DNA of 64,000 nucleotides from Elgaria multicarinata webbii (taxonomy: Eukaryota; Chordata; Lepidosauria; Squamata; Anguidae). Made by a program: the position numbers and the translations under genes. Every line of letters begins with the position of its first letter. The stretch's first letter is position 1. The stretch spans positions 13,926,001 through 13,990,000 of the forward strand of contig NC_086192.1 of the NCBI RefSeq assembly GCF_023053635.1. Reading direction: 5' to 3'. Below are positions 10,971 through 20,546 of the stretch, one piece after another. Under the pieces are notes generated by a model. That model made no database searches. It was not told the origin of the DNA and was given only the letters and a program-made list of their open reading frames with translations.

Positions 10971-11757
10971 TCAACAATAAAGCAGCTTTTGCTGTTACTG
11001 AGGATTTTTGAGAGGTGTTATTGAACAGAAACGCTCCTGGGGAACGTGAACCCTCAAAGGTGCATCAAGGAATGGAGGTGCAAAGGGATCCGGCGGTAGC
11101 CCAACAGCCAGGCGCCCAAAAGGCTTCTTCACCCGCGGAGGAGCTGCAGCCGGGGAGACGACCGGAAAAGGCGCTCAGCAGCCGCCCGTCTCTGCAATCT
11201 GCAAGCAAGGAAAAGGAGTTTTGAAACCTGGCCCCAGTATTGACCGAGAGAACACACTTATTGATCCAGCCAGAAAGAACACCTGCAAGGACGTGAATGC
11301 CTGAGGTTTGCTTCTTTCCTCCTCCCTCCCAATCCTTTTTCCTTTCGGGTCTTTTAGAATGTCAACCTGAAAGGCAGGGACTGCCTTACTATTCATTTTT
11401 GTAAGCCGCTCAGTTGTGGTCCTTGGACGGCTTGGATTGGACAGGGCCGACATACAAGGAAGCCACGGAGTGTTCCAGTATGGGAAAGGCTGGAGGGGTG
11501 TGTGAGGGAGGGGGCTCAAAGGTGAGCCAGGGTGAGTGTGCTTTACGGAAATGGGCAGGGTCTTTTCCCTGCAAGGTTGGGGAGGGCTTTTATTGGCTGT
11601 GGACAATGGGAGATGTGGCCCAACACCTGGAGCAGGGGCTTGTTTGAGGGAAAGGTATTCCAGAGGCCTACCGTACCTGGGTCAGGTGTATTTGCAAAGA
11701 GGCAATGGGTCGGAGGGAGCTGTCCAGAACAACAGGTCAGTTTTCTGCAGCATAACT

Positions 11758-11970
11758 GGAGGTGCCAGTGTGGTGTAGTGGTGAGTGTTGGACTGGGGAG
11801 ATCTGGGTTCGAGTCCCCATTCAGCCATGGTGCTCCCTGGATGACTTTGGGGACAGTCACAGACGCTCAAGTCCAACCTACCTCAAAGGGCTGTTGTGAG
11901 GCTAAAAAGGAGATGAGGGCCCTGTCTTGGGTTCTTGCAAGAGGGGGAAAAGGCGGAATAGTGATAATAA
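11758..11970 (+). mobile_element. tRNA-derived SINE (MIR/CORE-like)
   Basis: The 5' part has a polymerase III A box ('TGGTGTAGTGGTGAG') and B box ('GGTTCGAGTCC') spaced as in a tRNA. It is followed by 'CCTACCTCAAAGGGCTGTTG', like the L2-derived 3' region of MIR-type SINEs. A related piece in opposite orientation is at 56711-56915. Confidence 0.8.
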
Positions 11971-11984
11971 TAACAACTGGCTAT

Positions 11985-12265
11985 GATGGTGTCTGGGGCT
12001 GATGGGGGTTGCAGTCAAACACATTTGAGGAAGGGGAAACCCAGTTGGGGAAGGCTGCCTGTAGCAACCACCTGGCGCTGGTCCCCATGCGTTTGGCTAC
12101 AGCTCCCATCATCCCCAGCCAATGTGTCCAATGACCGATGGGATTTGTAGTCCCAAACGCATGGAGCATCTCCAGGGCAGACTCTGAACGTGTGTGTGGG
12201 GGGGGCTGCGCCCTGCATCCACCCCAGCCAGCGCGTTTGGGGACGATGGGGATTGTAGTCCAAGC
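11985..12265. mobile_element. Cluster of hAT-like palindrome pieces at the NUPR-like 3' end
   Basis: Facing arms of the 'CTCCCATCATCCCCAGCC' type occur at about 11985-12055, 12095-12180 and 12220-12265. The last runs into the final conserved codons of the NUPR-like frame. Confidence 0.6.
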
Positions 12266-12588
12266 AACCGGCTTCGCACCTTGGCAGCTGCTGCTGCGCG
12301 GTTTCTGGGCTGCCGCGGGGCGGCTCGGCGCCGCTTGGCCAGGCTGGCGCGGATCTTGGCGGCGACCTTGCGCTCGTGCCCGGCGGGGACGGGCCAGTTG
12401 GTGCGCTGCTCCTGCTCGCGGCGGCTCCGGCCCTTCCCGCCCGCGCCGGGGCCCCGCGGGCCGCCTCGCCACGCCCGCTCGCCCAGCTGCTCCGCCGGAG
12501 AGCAAGACTCCCGCCGGCCGCCAGGGGGCGCCGTCGCGACAGCCGCCGCCGCCGCCGCCGCCTTGCAGCGGCTCCGTCCCCGCCGCAT
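12109..12588 (-). CDS. NUPR2: NUPR2/NUPR1-like nuclear protein (ends uncertain)
   Basis: NUPR proteins are small basic, disordered nuclear stress factors. The segment near 12435-12274 reads 'KGRSRREQEQRTNWPVP', then 'GHERKVAAKI' and a basic 'RRRAAPRQPRNR' run. It follows human NUPR2 ('KGRTRREQALRTNWPAP', 'GHERKVAQKL') closely. I chose the ATG at 12588 because an inverted CCAAT box and GC box lie just upstream; another ATG at 12663 overlaps that box. Two things are odd. The acidic Tyr-rich N-terminal segment of human NUPR2 is absent and replaced by Ala/Pro/Gly-rich sequence. At the C-terminus, where human NUPR2 stops after 'KMRTRLT', this frame reads 'KVRSRLLGLQ' and continues about 50 codons through hAT-like palindrome sequence to a stop near 12109. 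The gene may be intact with a transposon-derived tail, spliced differently, or a pseudogene. Identity is fairly sure; the boundaries are not. Confidence 0.6.
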   Translation of the reverse strand: MRRGRSRCKAAAAAAAVATAPPGGRRESCSPAEQLGERAWRGGPRGPGAGGKGRSRREQEQRTNWPVPAGHERKVAAKIRASLAKRRRAAPRQPRNRAAAAAKVRSRLLGLQSPSSPNALAGVDAGRSPPHTHVQSLPWRCSMRLGLQIPSVIGHIGWG

Positions 12589-12750
12589 GGCTCCGCCCAG
12601 ACTCAGCCCAGCTGTCCGCCACGAGGGCCCGTCTCCCGCCCCCGCGTCGCCATTGGCTGCCAAAGGCCCCGCCCCTAATTACGCCACAGAGCCGGCGTGT
12701 CACCGTCACCGCCTCTCCCCCCCCGAGCGTTGACATGGCAACGCGGCCTT
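12589..12750 (-). promoter_or_regulatory. NUPR2: Promoter region of the NUPR-like gene
   Basis: The region is CpG-rich. It holds an inverted CCAAT box (plus-strand ATTGG at 12652-12656) and a GC box ('GCCCCGCCCC' near 12667-12676), in the order expected for minus-strand transcription. The CpG-rich block continues into the reading frame down to about 12250. Confidence 0.55.
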
Positions 12751-12751
12751 G

Positions 12752-13704
12752 GAAATGGGCGGCCCAGGCTCAGCCTCGCTTTAGGCCCCAGAAAATTATT
12801 TATTTATTTATTACATTTATCTATTACATTTATATACCTATAGTGAAATGGGCGGCCCAGGCTCAGCCTCGCTTTAGGCCCCAGAAATTTATTTATTTAT
12901 TTATTAAATTTACATTTATTTATTACATTTATTTATTACATTTATATTTATTTATTTATTACATTTATCTATTACATTTATATACCTATAGTGAAATGGG
13001 CGGCCCAGGCTCAGCCTCGCTTTAGGCCCCAGAAATTTATTTATTTATTTATTAAATTTACATTTATTTATTACATTTATTTATTACATTTATATTTATT
13101 TATTTATTACATTTATCTATTACATTTATATACCTATAGTGAAATGGGCGGCCCAGGCTCAGCCTCGCTTTAGGCCCCAGAAATTTATTTATTTATTTAT
13201 TAAATTTACATTTATTTATTACATTTATTTATTACATTTATATTTATTTATTTATTACATTTATCTATTACATTTATATACCTATAGTGAAATGGGCGGC
13301 CCAGGCTCAGCCTCGCTTTAGGCCCCAGAAATTTATTTATTTATTTATTAAATTTACATTTATTTATTACATTTATTTATTACATTTATATTTATTTATT
13401 TATTACATTTATCTATTACATTTATATACCTATAGTGAAATGGGCGGCCCAGGCTCAGCCTCGCTTTAGGCCCCAGAAATTTATTTATTTGTTTATTACA
13501 TTTATTTATTACATTTATATTTATTTATTACATTTATATTTATTTATTTATTACATTTATCTATTACATTTATATACCTGGGCGGCCCAGGCTCAGCCTC
13601 GCTTTAGGCCCCAGAAATTTATTTATTTATTTATTAAATTTACATTTATTTATTACATTTATTTATTACATTTATATTTATTTATTTATTACATTTATCT
13701 ATTA
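12752..13704 (+). repeat. 148-bp composite satellite, 7 units
   Basis: Seven units start with 'GGGCGGCCCAGGCTCAGCCT' near 12757, 12850, 12998, 13146, 13294, 13442 and 13580. The central ones are 148 bp and almost identical; the first and last two are shorter. Each unit joins about 45 bp of GC-rich DNA to about 100 bp of TTTATT/TACATT repeats that resemble an L2 3' tail. The reading frames seen in each unit are by-products of the period and are not genes. Confidence 0.92.
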
Positions 13705-14075
13705 ATGTAGTGTGGGAGTGCCCACAACCTCCCTAGATAACTGATTCGATTGTCGTACTGCTCTAACAGTCAGGAAGTTTTTCCTGATGTCCAGCTGGAA
13801 TCTGGCTTCCTGTAACTTGAGCCCGTTATTCCGTGTCCTGCACTCTGGGAGGATCGAGAAGAGATCCTGGCCCTCCTCTTTGTGACAACCTTTCAAGTAT
13901 TTGAAGAGTGCTATCATGTCTCCCCTCAATCTTCTCTTCTCCAGGCTAAACATGCCCAGTTCTTTCAGTCTCTCTTCACAGGGCTTTGTTTCCAGACCCC
14001 TGATCATCCTGGTTGCCCTCCTCTGGACACGCTCCAGCTTGTCTGCGTCCTTCTTGAATTGTTACGAGTTGAAGA
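13705..14075 (-). mobile_element. CR1 LINE fragment
   Basis: CR1 3' region on the minus strand, including 'ACTGCTCTAACAGTCAGGAA' and 'CTCTGGACACGCTCCAGCTT' as read on plus. Its 3' terminal octamer is missing because it abuts the satellite. Confidence 0.85.
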
Positions 14076-14357
14076 TGTCGTGGTCTGGATCCCTGCAAAA
14101 TTCCGTGAATGAAGCCTCTTCTAGAAGCACCCGCAGTTGTTTATGGTTAGCTGATGAGGAAGCAAGCCTACAGTATATTCACCTCCATTGTCGGCCTATG
14201 GCCCATGGAAAAATAAAGTTGAACAAGGATAGCTTTCATACTGCAAAAGATGCCATCAGAATTCTCTTTGTTTCCCTGAACAAAAGTGTCATTTAGCATG
14301 TGAAGGCTCCAGCGAAGCCCAAATAAGAGCCAGGAACTGGGGGCTTACTGTTGGGAC

Positions 14358-14640
14358 CAATTTTATTTATTTATTTATTTATTTATTTATTACATTTTTA
14401 TACCGCCCAATAGCCGAAGCTCTCTGGGCGGTTCACAAAAATTAAAACCACAGTAAAACACCCAACAGTTTAAAACACAATTACGAAATACAGTATAAAA
14501 AGCGCAACCAGGATAAAACCACACAGCAAAGTTGATATAGGATTAAAATACAGAGTTAAAACAGTAAAATTTAAATTTAAGTTAAAATTAAGTGTTAAAA
14601 TACTGAGTGATATATACCAATTAATATATAGACGCTGTGT
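14358..14640 (-). mobile_element. L2-type LINE 3' tail
   Basis: A TTTA-repeat tail and 'ACCGCCCAATAGCCGAAGCT' mark the 3' end of a minus-strand L2 copy, continuing into its AT-rich 3' UTR. Confidence 0.8.
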
Positions 14641-14967
14641 TTGAAAAGGACGTCTTTGAATGCTCCAACATTTTTGAGTTCATTGAAAGGCTTGCTGATG
14701 CTAATGTTGGTTTTAAATCTTCATTGGTGCGGGAATCTCTTACAAAAGAACGGGGGGCATCTCACTGCCTGATCCTTTGCATGTTTACTCATAAGTAAGA
14801 CCCACCGGTGTGAAATGGGAATGTAAGGGTGCAATCCTATGCATGTTCAGACAGAAAAAAAGTCCTACAATTCCCAGCACCGCCCCCACCTCCCATTCCT
14901 TTCTTTTAAAGATTTTTTTCCTTACCAAAACTTTGAATAAATCAGCCTGTCTTATAGCACTTTAATC

Positions 14968-15066
14968 TGTGGTACCAGGATGTTGTTGGACTCCCAACTC
15001 TCATCAGCCTCAACCTGAATGGTCTCTGGACAAAGATGATGGGAGTTGTAGTCCAACACCTGGATG
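14968..15066. mobile_element. hAT-like palindromic MITE
   Basis: Facing arms 'TTGTTGGACTCCCAACTCTC' and 'GATGGGAGTTGTAGTCCAAC' form a decayed palindrome of the same family as 33435-33562. Confidence 0.6.
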
Positions 15067-15146
15067 GCAACAATTTCCCCGCTCTCTTGGGTTAAAACAA
15101 TGACTAGGTGGCTTGATTTGAATACACAACATGTATAAAACATCGA

Positions 15147-15220
15147 GAATCATAGAATCATAGAATAGCAGAGTTGGAAGGGGCCCACAAGGCCATTGAG
15201 TCCAACCCATCTCTGATTGG
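15147..15220 (-). mobile_element. CR1 LINE 3' end, short
   Basis: 'AGAATCATAGAATCATAGAA' followed by 'GTTGGAAGGGGCCCACAAGG' is the 3' terminus of a minus-strand CR1 of about 70 bases. Confidence 0.8.
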
Positions 15221-15511
15221 ACCCATCAAGTCCAATCAGAGAGTCAAATAAAAGAACAATACATATAACGAGCATCAAATAGATCATAACACTTGATGGA
15301 ACAGGGGAGTTCTAGCTCCCCTCTGAAAAAATACATTGATGGAGACTGATGTTCTATGTTGTCTCTCATCTTGCAAATAGTTCTGTTGTAGGGATATTAG
15401 AACCTGCCTTATCTTTCAAATATCTGAAGGGCATCTCTCAGAGATGTGCTTGTAAGATTCCTGCACCGAGAGGGGGTTTGGATGACCTCTAAGTCCCATT
15501 GCAGACCATTA

Positions 15512-15800
15512 ATCTATTTATTCCCAGACTGTGGAATGGCCTGCCAGAGGAGATTCGTCAACCTGAGTCCTTTAGAATTTTAAAAAGCAAGAGACTGATC
15601 TATTCCGGCAGGCCTATCCAGTGAAATTTTAGGATGTTTTCAGGATGTTTCAATCACGTATGGTATGTTTTAATCTGTTTTAATGTGTATTTTATATCAT
15701 GTTTTTATACTGTTTGTTTTATACTTTGGTTTTAGTTTTTGTGAACCGCCCAGGGAGCTTCGGCTATTGGGCGGTACAAAAATGCAATAAATAATAATAT
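15512..15800 (+). mobile_element. L2-type LINE, 3' fragment
   Basis: The sequence encodes '[11 protein letters not shown]', then gives the 3' end 'GAACCGCCCAGGGAGCTTCG' and an AATAAATAAT tail. Confidence 0.78.
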
Positions 15801-15839
15801 TTATTTATTTATTTAAGGCACAATCCCATACATACCTAG

Positions 15840-16010
15840 ACAGACAAGTCCTCCACTCCTATGCATGTTTTGACAGACAAGTCCTCCACTCCTATGCATG
15901 TTTTGGCAGGGGAAATCCTACAATTCTATGCATGTTTTGGCAGGGGAAATCCTACAATTCTATGCATGTTTTGGCAGGGGAAATCCTACAATCCTATGCA
16001 TGTATTGATT
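15840..16010 (+). repeat. 33-34 bp minisatellite
   Basis: Five copies of a 33-34 bp unit begin with 'ATGCATG' at 15861, 15894, 15928, 15962 and 15996. The body is 'GGCAGGGGAAATCCTACAAT' in the later copies and a 'GACAGACAAGTCCTCCACTC' variant in the first two, so two unit types are present. Confidence 0.88.
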
Positions 16011-16249
16011 GAAAAAATACATTTAATAACAACAATTACACCACATTAGCTCTTTTAGCACCACGTCCCTCCGGGATTTCTCTTGTCAATAGGATATTGT
16101 TATTCTTTTATTCTGGTACAAGCTGCTTTGAAAACCGTTAAATCGTTGACAAATCTTTAATTAACCCCATCCACCGCCGGGTGCAAGATACAAGGCGGGA
16201 TTCGAACCCGTAGCTCTCTGAAGAGAGGGGCGGGGCGAGGGAACTCTCT

Positions 16250-16620
16250 TATCCCTCTCGCTTCAGATCTCTGCGAAGTCTCGCGACACCTCCTCGCGCT
16301 CCGGCGCCGGGGTGGGCGTGGCCGCGCTGTGATTGGCCAAGCGGCCTGGCGCGGGGCGGAGCGCCACGTTCAGTGAGGAGAGCGCGAGCGAGAGGAGGCC
16401 GCGGCAGCAGCTGAGCGCGCGGGGGGAGGGAAGAGGGAGGGGCCGCGGCGCCGGTGGGCGTGGCCTGCTTCTCCCGCTCCCGCCCCTACCCCACCCGCGG
16501 GCGGCGGCGGCAGCCAATGGGCGAGGGGCGCGCGGGCGGCGCGTCCCGGCGTGCGCCGCGCTGCGCGCGCAGGGCCGGGGAGTCTCCTGCCGGGTCCGCC
16601 TAGGCGAGGGCTGGGCTAAG
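16250..16620 (+). promoter_or_regulatory. VKORC1L1: VKORC1L1 CpG-island promoter
   Basis: Very CpG-rich sequence runs from about 16250 through exon 1 to about 16900. It contains an inverted CCAAT box (ATTGG near 16332), a direct CCAAT (near 16514) and GC boxes. The start codon sits in a YY1-type motif ('AAGATGGCGGC', 16618-16628), common near start sites of housekeeping genes. Confidence 0.75.
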
Positions 16621-19600
16621 ATGGCGGCGCCCGTCCTGCTGCGAGTGTCGGTGCCGCGCTGGGAGCGGGTGGCCCGCTACGCCGTGTGCCTGGCCGGCAT
16701 CGCCCTGGCGCTCTACGCCTGCCACCTGGAGCGCGAGAAGGGCCGCGACCGCCACTACCGGGCCCTCTGCGACCTGGGCGAGCGCGTCCGGTGCTCCGCC
16801 GCCATCGCCTCCAGGTCAGCCGGGAGGGACGGGGACGGGGACGGGCGGGGCGGCGGCGGGGGGGCGTCTGAGCGCGTGCGGAGCGCGCCTCGCCCGGGCC
16901 CCCCCCGGGGAAGCCCAGCTTCCAACGGACTCTTTAGGCTGGCCCGAAGCGCCTCTGAGCATGTATGGAGCGCGCCTGACTCATCCCTTCGCTTCCCCAG
17001 GGAGGCCCTGATCCAGGCCTCCCTGCTTCCAACGAACTCTTTAGGCTCACCCGAAGCGCCTCTGAGCATGTATGGAGCGCGCCTTACTCCACTCCCCCAG
17101 GGAGGCCCTGGTCCAGGCCTCCCTGCTTCCACCAGCCCTTGTTAGGCTGACCCAAAGTGCCTCTGAGGATGTATGGAGCGTGCCTTACTCATCCCTTCGC
17201 TCCCCCAGGGAGGCCCTGATCCAGGCCTCCCTGCTTCCACCAGCCCTTGTTAAGCTGACCCAAGGTGCCTCTGAGCATATATGGAGCGCGCCTTCCTCCA
17301 CTCCCCCAGGGAGGCCCTGATCCAGGCCTCCCTGCTTCCGCCAGCCCTTGTTAAGCTGACCCAAGGTGCCTCTGAGCATGTATGGAGCGTGCCTTACTCA
17401 TCCCTCCGCTCCCCCAGGTTCAGGCCTCCCTGAATGTCTTGGTTCAGGCCTCCCTGCTTCCAACGAACTCTTTAGGCTCACCCGAAGTGCCTCTGAGCAT
17501 GTATGGAGCGTGCCTTACTCATTCCTCCATAGGCCTCCTCGCTTCCACGAGTTCTTAAGTCCTACCCAAAGTGCCTCTGAGCATTTGTAGAGTTTACATT
17601 ACCTATCGCTCCCCTGTCAAGGCCCCCCCCCGATCATGGTCTCCCTACTTCCAGCAGTTCTTCGAACTGACCTGATGTGCCGCAGACCATGTGCAGAGTG
17701 CATCTTACCCATCCTTCTCCTGGCAGTGAGGCCTTGATTCAGGTCTCCCTCCTTCCATGAGCTCTTTGGGCTGACCCAAAGTGCTTATGTCCATGTAGAG
17801 AGCACAGCCTATCTACCCCTCCGCTGGCAGTGAGGGCCTAATCCAGGTCTCCCTGCTTCCATGAGTTCTTTGCGCTCAGAGTGCCTCTGAGCATGTGGTG
17901 GGTGCATCTTACCTAGCACTCCTCCAGTGAATCCCTGATACAGATCTCCACAAGTTCTTCAGGGGACTTGAAGTGCAGAAGCGCCTCTGAGCATAAGCAT
18001 GTCTCACCTACTTTTACCTCCCTCCCTCCCTCCCTCAGTGACACCCTAATCCAGAATTCTGTCTCCATGAGCTTCTTGGGTGCAGAAGTGCCTCTGAGTG
18101 CTTGCAGAGTGTGGAATCCCCCTACAATCCAAGGCCTTGATTAAAATTACTGCAGCTGCAAACTCCTTGGGTGACAGATGAGCCATTCTTGACCAATTTC
18201 AAATCCCACCTCTGTATAAGCTGCACTGGTGGTGGTGGCTAATATTGCTGGTCTACCTTACTTTGTGACTGAGGCAAGGACTGCAAAGGGCTTTGATTAC
18301 TCAGAAGGGCTCTATGTAAAGCATTAGCATTCCAGGAGGGCCTCAGACTCCGTCTATTGCAGCAGACGCTACAATGTGGCTGGTAGCTGCTTAAAGACAA
18401 ACAGATTTATTATGGCAGGTATTTTTGTAGACTCGTGCCTGCTTCATCAGATGCATGAAGCGTTAATCTCCGTTGGCAGAGAGAGGCACACCGAGAGAAG
18501 AGGAGGGTGTGAAATGTTGTCCCAGAGCGCTGAGGCCAACAGACTCAGCAATGTAAGGCGTGTTGCAGCAATACGCAGGTCATACACAAAGCCGAGAACC
18601 TGTCAAAAGAGTGAACGATCCTGTCGGAGTGAGTCAGATTGAGTATGATCTCCTCTGGACTGGCGATGGGTAGGCTCAGCCTGATGAATACAGTCCGATT
18701 AACTCCTAAACACAAACAGAGAGAGAATAGTTTCCTGGAACAGGCAAGCGACTCACAATCTCTTTTAAGTCCTTCCGATAGTTGGAGATATGCAAATGCG
18801 TTCTTATCAGAATTGTCCAATAGCCTCTGAGGTTGGAGTGGGGAGAGAGTGATTTTTTGAGAAGGGTGTTTCATGCTCAGGAATGTTATTTGATTAGAAG
18901 TTGAAAGATGTCTGGAAAATGTGATAAGAATTTAACAAAAAACCCGCACACAGCTGAGATGTGGGAAGGTTTGCTTTTCAGTAATGTAATTAACAAATGA
19001 GACGTGTCAGTCCTATTTTTCCAGCAGTGGGTGAGGAGGAGGGAAAGACTTTCTGCACATGCTCAGGGCATTGTCTTACCATAAGCCCTTACACTGGAAA
19101 CTTGGCTTTTGTTTTATTCCCACATTATTGAAGAGGTTCTGCTGTAAAGTAAAGGACAGTAATGGCGGAGGAGCTGTGTATGCCAGGAATGTGTGTGTGT
19201 AGTGTCGTGGACGTAGGCCTGGATGTTCTGAGAGGAGAGGGTTTGGCCGCGAATGAGTGTGGGGTGAAAGCAGAGAACGAAAGGAATGGGGTGAGGTTGC
19301 ATTCACTAATATGGGTGTGGCTTGGGCCGTTCCAGCTTTGGCTCTGTTCCCCACTGTTCAGGCTTTGCGGATAAGTACACAGGGACATGTGTGCCTCTGG
19401 CGACAACCTGGCAAGCCTCATTGGATGAACTAAGGTCACAGTTTGTAGAAATCGGGCGTTAGGGAGCGAAGCCAGAGGCTTTGGTGGTCAGAGCAATAGA
19501 TTGATGTGGAGCAACACTAAATGTAGCCATTGGGTCTCGTTAAAGCAGGGACTTGGGCTGTAATTTGCAAGGAAGCTGCCTGTGGTCAGGCTGACGTTTG

Positions 19601-20261
19601 GACTGAAAATGGGGTTCATTTGGGGTGTGGCTGAGTGGAAGATATAACGGGAAAGGTGCCTGTCGAGGTAAGGGGGAAATTAAGCACGTTTGTGCAGTGT
19701 GCACCTGACTCTGGTTGGTTAAGGACAGGTGCAGCAGCCTGTGCTGCCCCAGAGAGCTTCGGCTATTGGGCGGTATACAAATGTAATAAATAAAAGTGTT
19801 TCCCTCCCCCCCCCCCAATGCAGTCGTAAAGAAATTAATTCTGCCATGACTAACCCATGAAAGAGGTCCCAATTCAGTGAAAAGTTAGGCATGTGCAAGT
19901 CCATCCCACACCATTGGATATTTATTTTCTTATTTATTAGTACTTCTAGACAGTGTAATAAAAACACTAAGTGGGTCACAATAAATATTTTTAAAAACCC
20001 ACACTTAAAATGCACCATTCAAAACAATTTCAACTACAATAACAATACAAAACAATACAAGGAACTAGTCTCTTCCGGCAGGCCTACCCAGATGAATTTT
20101 AAACCTAAGAATTTTAAGATGCTGTGGTTGTTATTTTAATAGTATTGGTTTTATATGCTCTTTTAACTAGTTTTATGTATTCTATTTTATTTAGTGTAGT
20201 TCCCCGCCTCGATCCAGAGAGAGAGGTGGGTAATAAATAAATAAATAAATAAATAAATAAA

Positions 20262-20304
<43 letters not shown>

Positions 20305-20500
20305 CTCTGCCATGCTTGGGAAGGCAGGGCAATGTTTCTTGAAGTTCAGAAAGAAATTGTGCTCCTTCTAAACTAGCTTGTGCCTGTTTGATGGCAGTGC
20401 AGTGCGTGTTCCTTGTATGTCCCGTGGAATCTGGATGAACCATCCGTTCCTGTTGGAGCTGGGTTGGGTTCTTGCTGCTTGTTCAGTCAAACCCTTCAAA

Positions 20501-20546
<46 letters not shown>

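Noticed and set aside
12991-13710. Repeated 60-codon open frames in tandem, looking like a repeat protein
   Set aside because: They are produced by the 148-bp satellite whose period keeps the frame; the AT part encodes only Tyr/Ile/Phe runs and there is no gene context.
16190-16262. tRNA-like T arm (complement of 'GGCGGGATTCGAACCCG')
   Set aside because: No matching acceptor stem, D arm or anticodon arm can be folded; it is at best a remnant.
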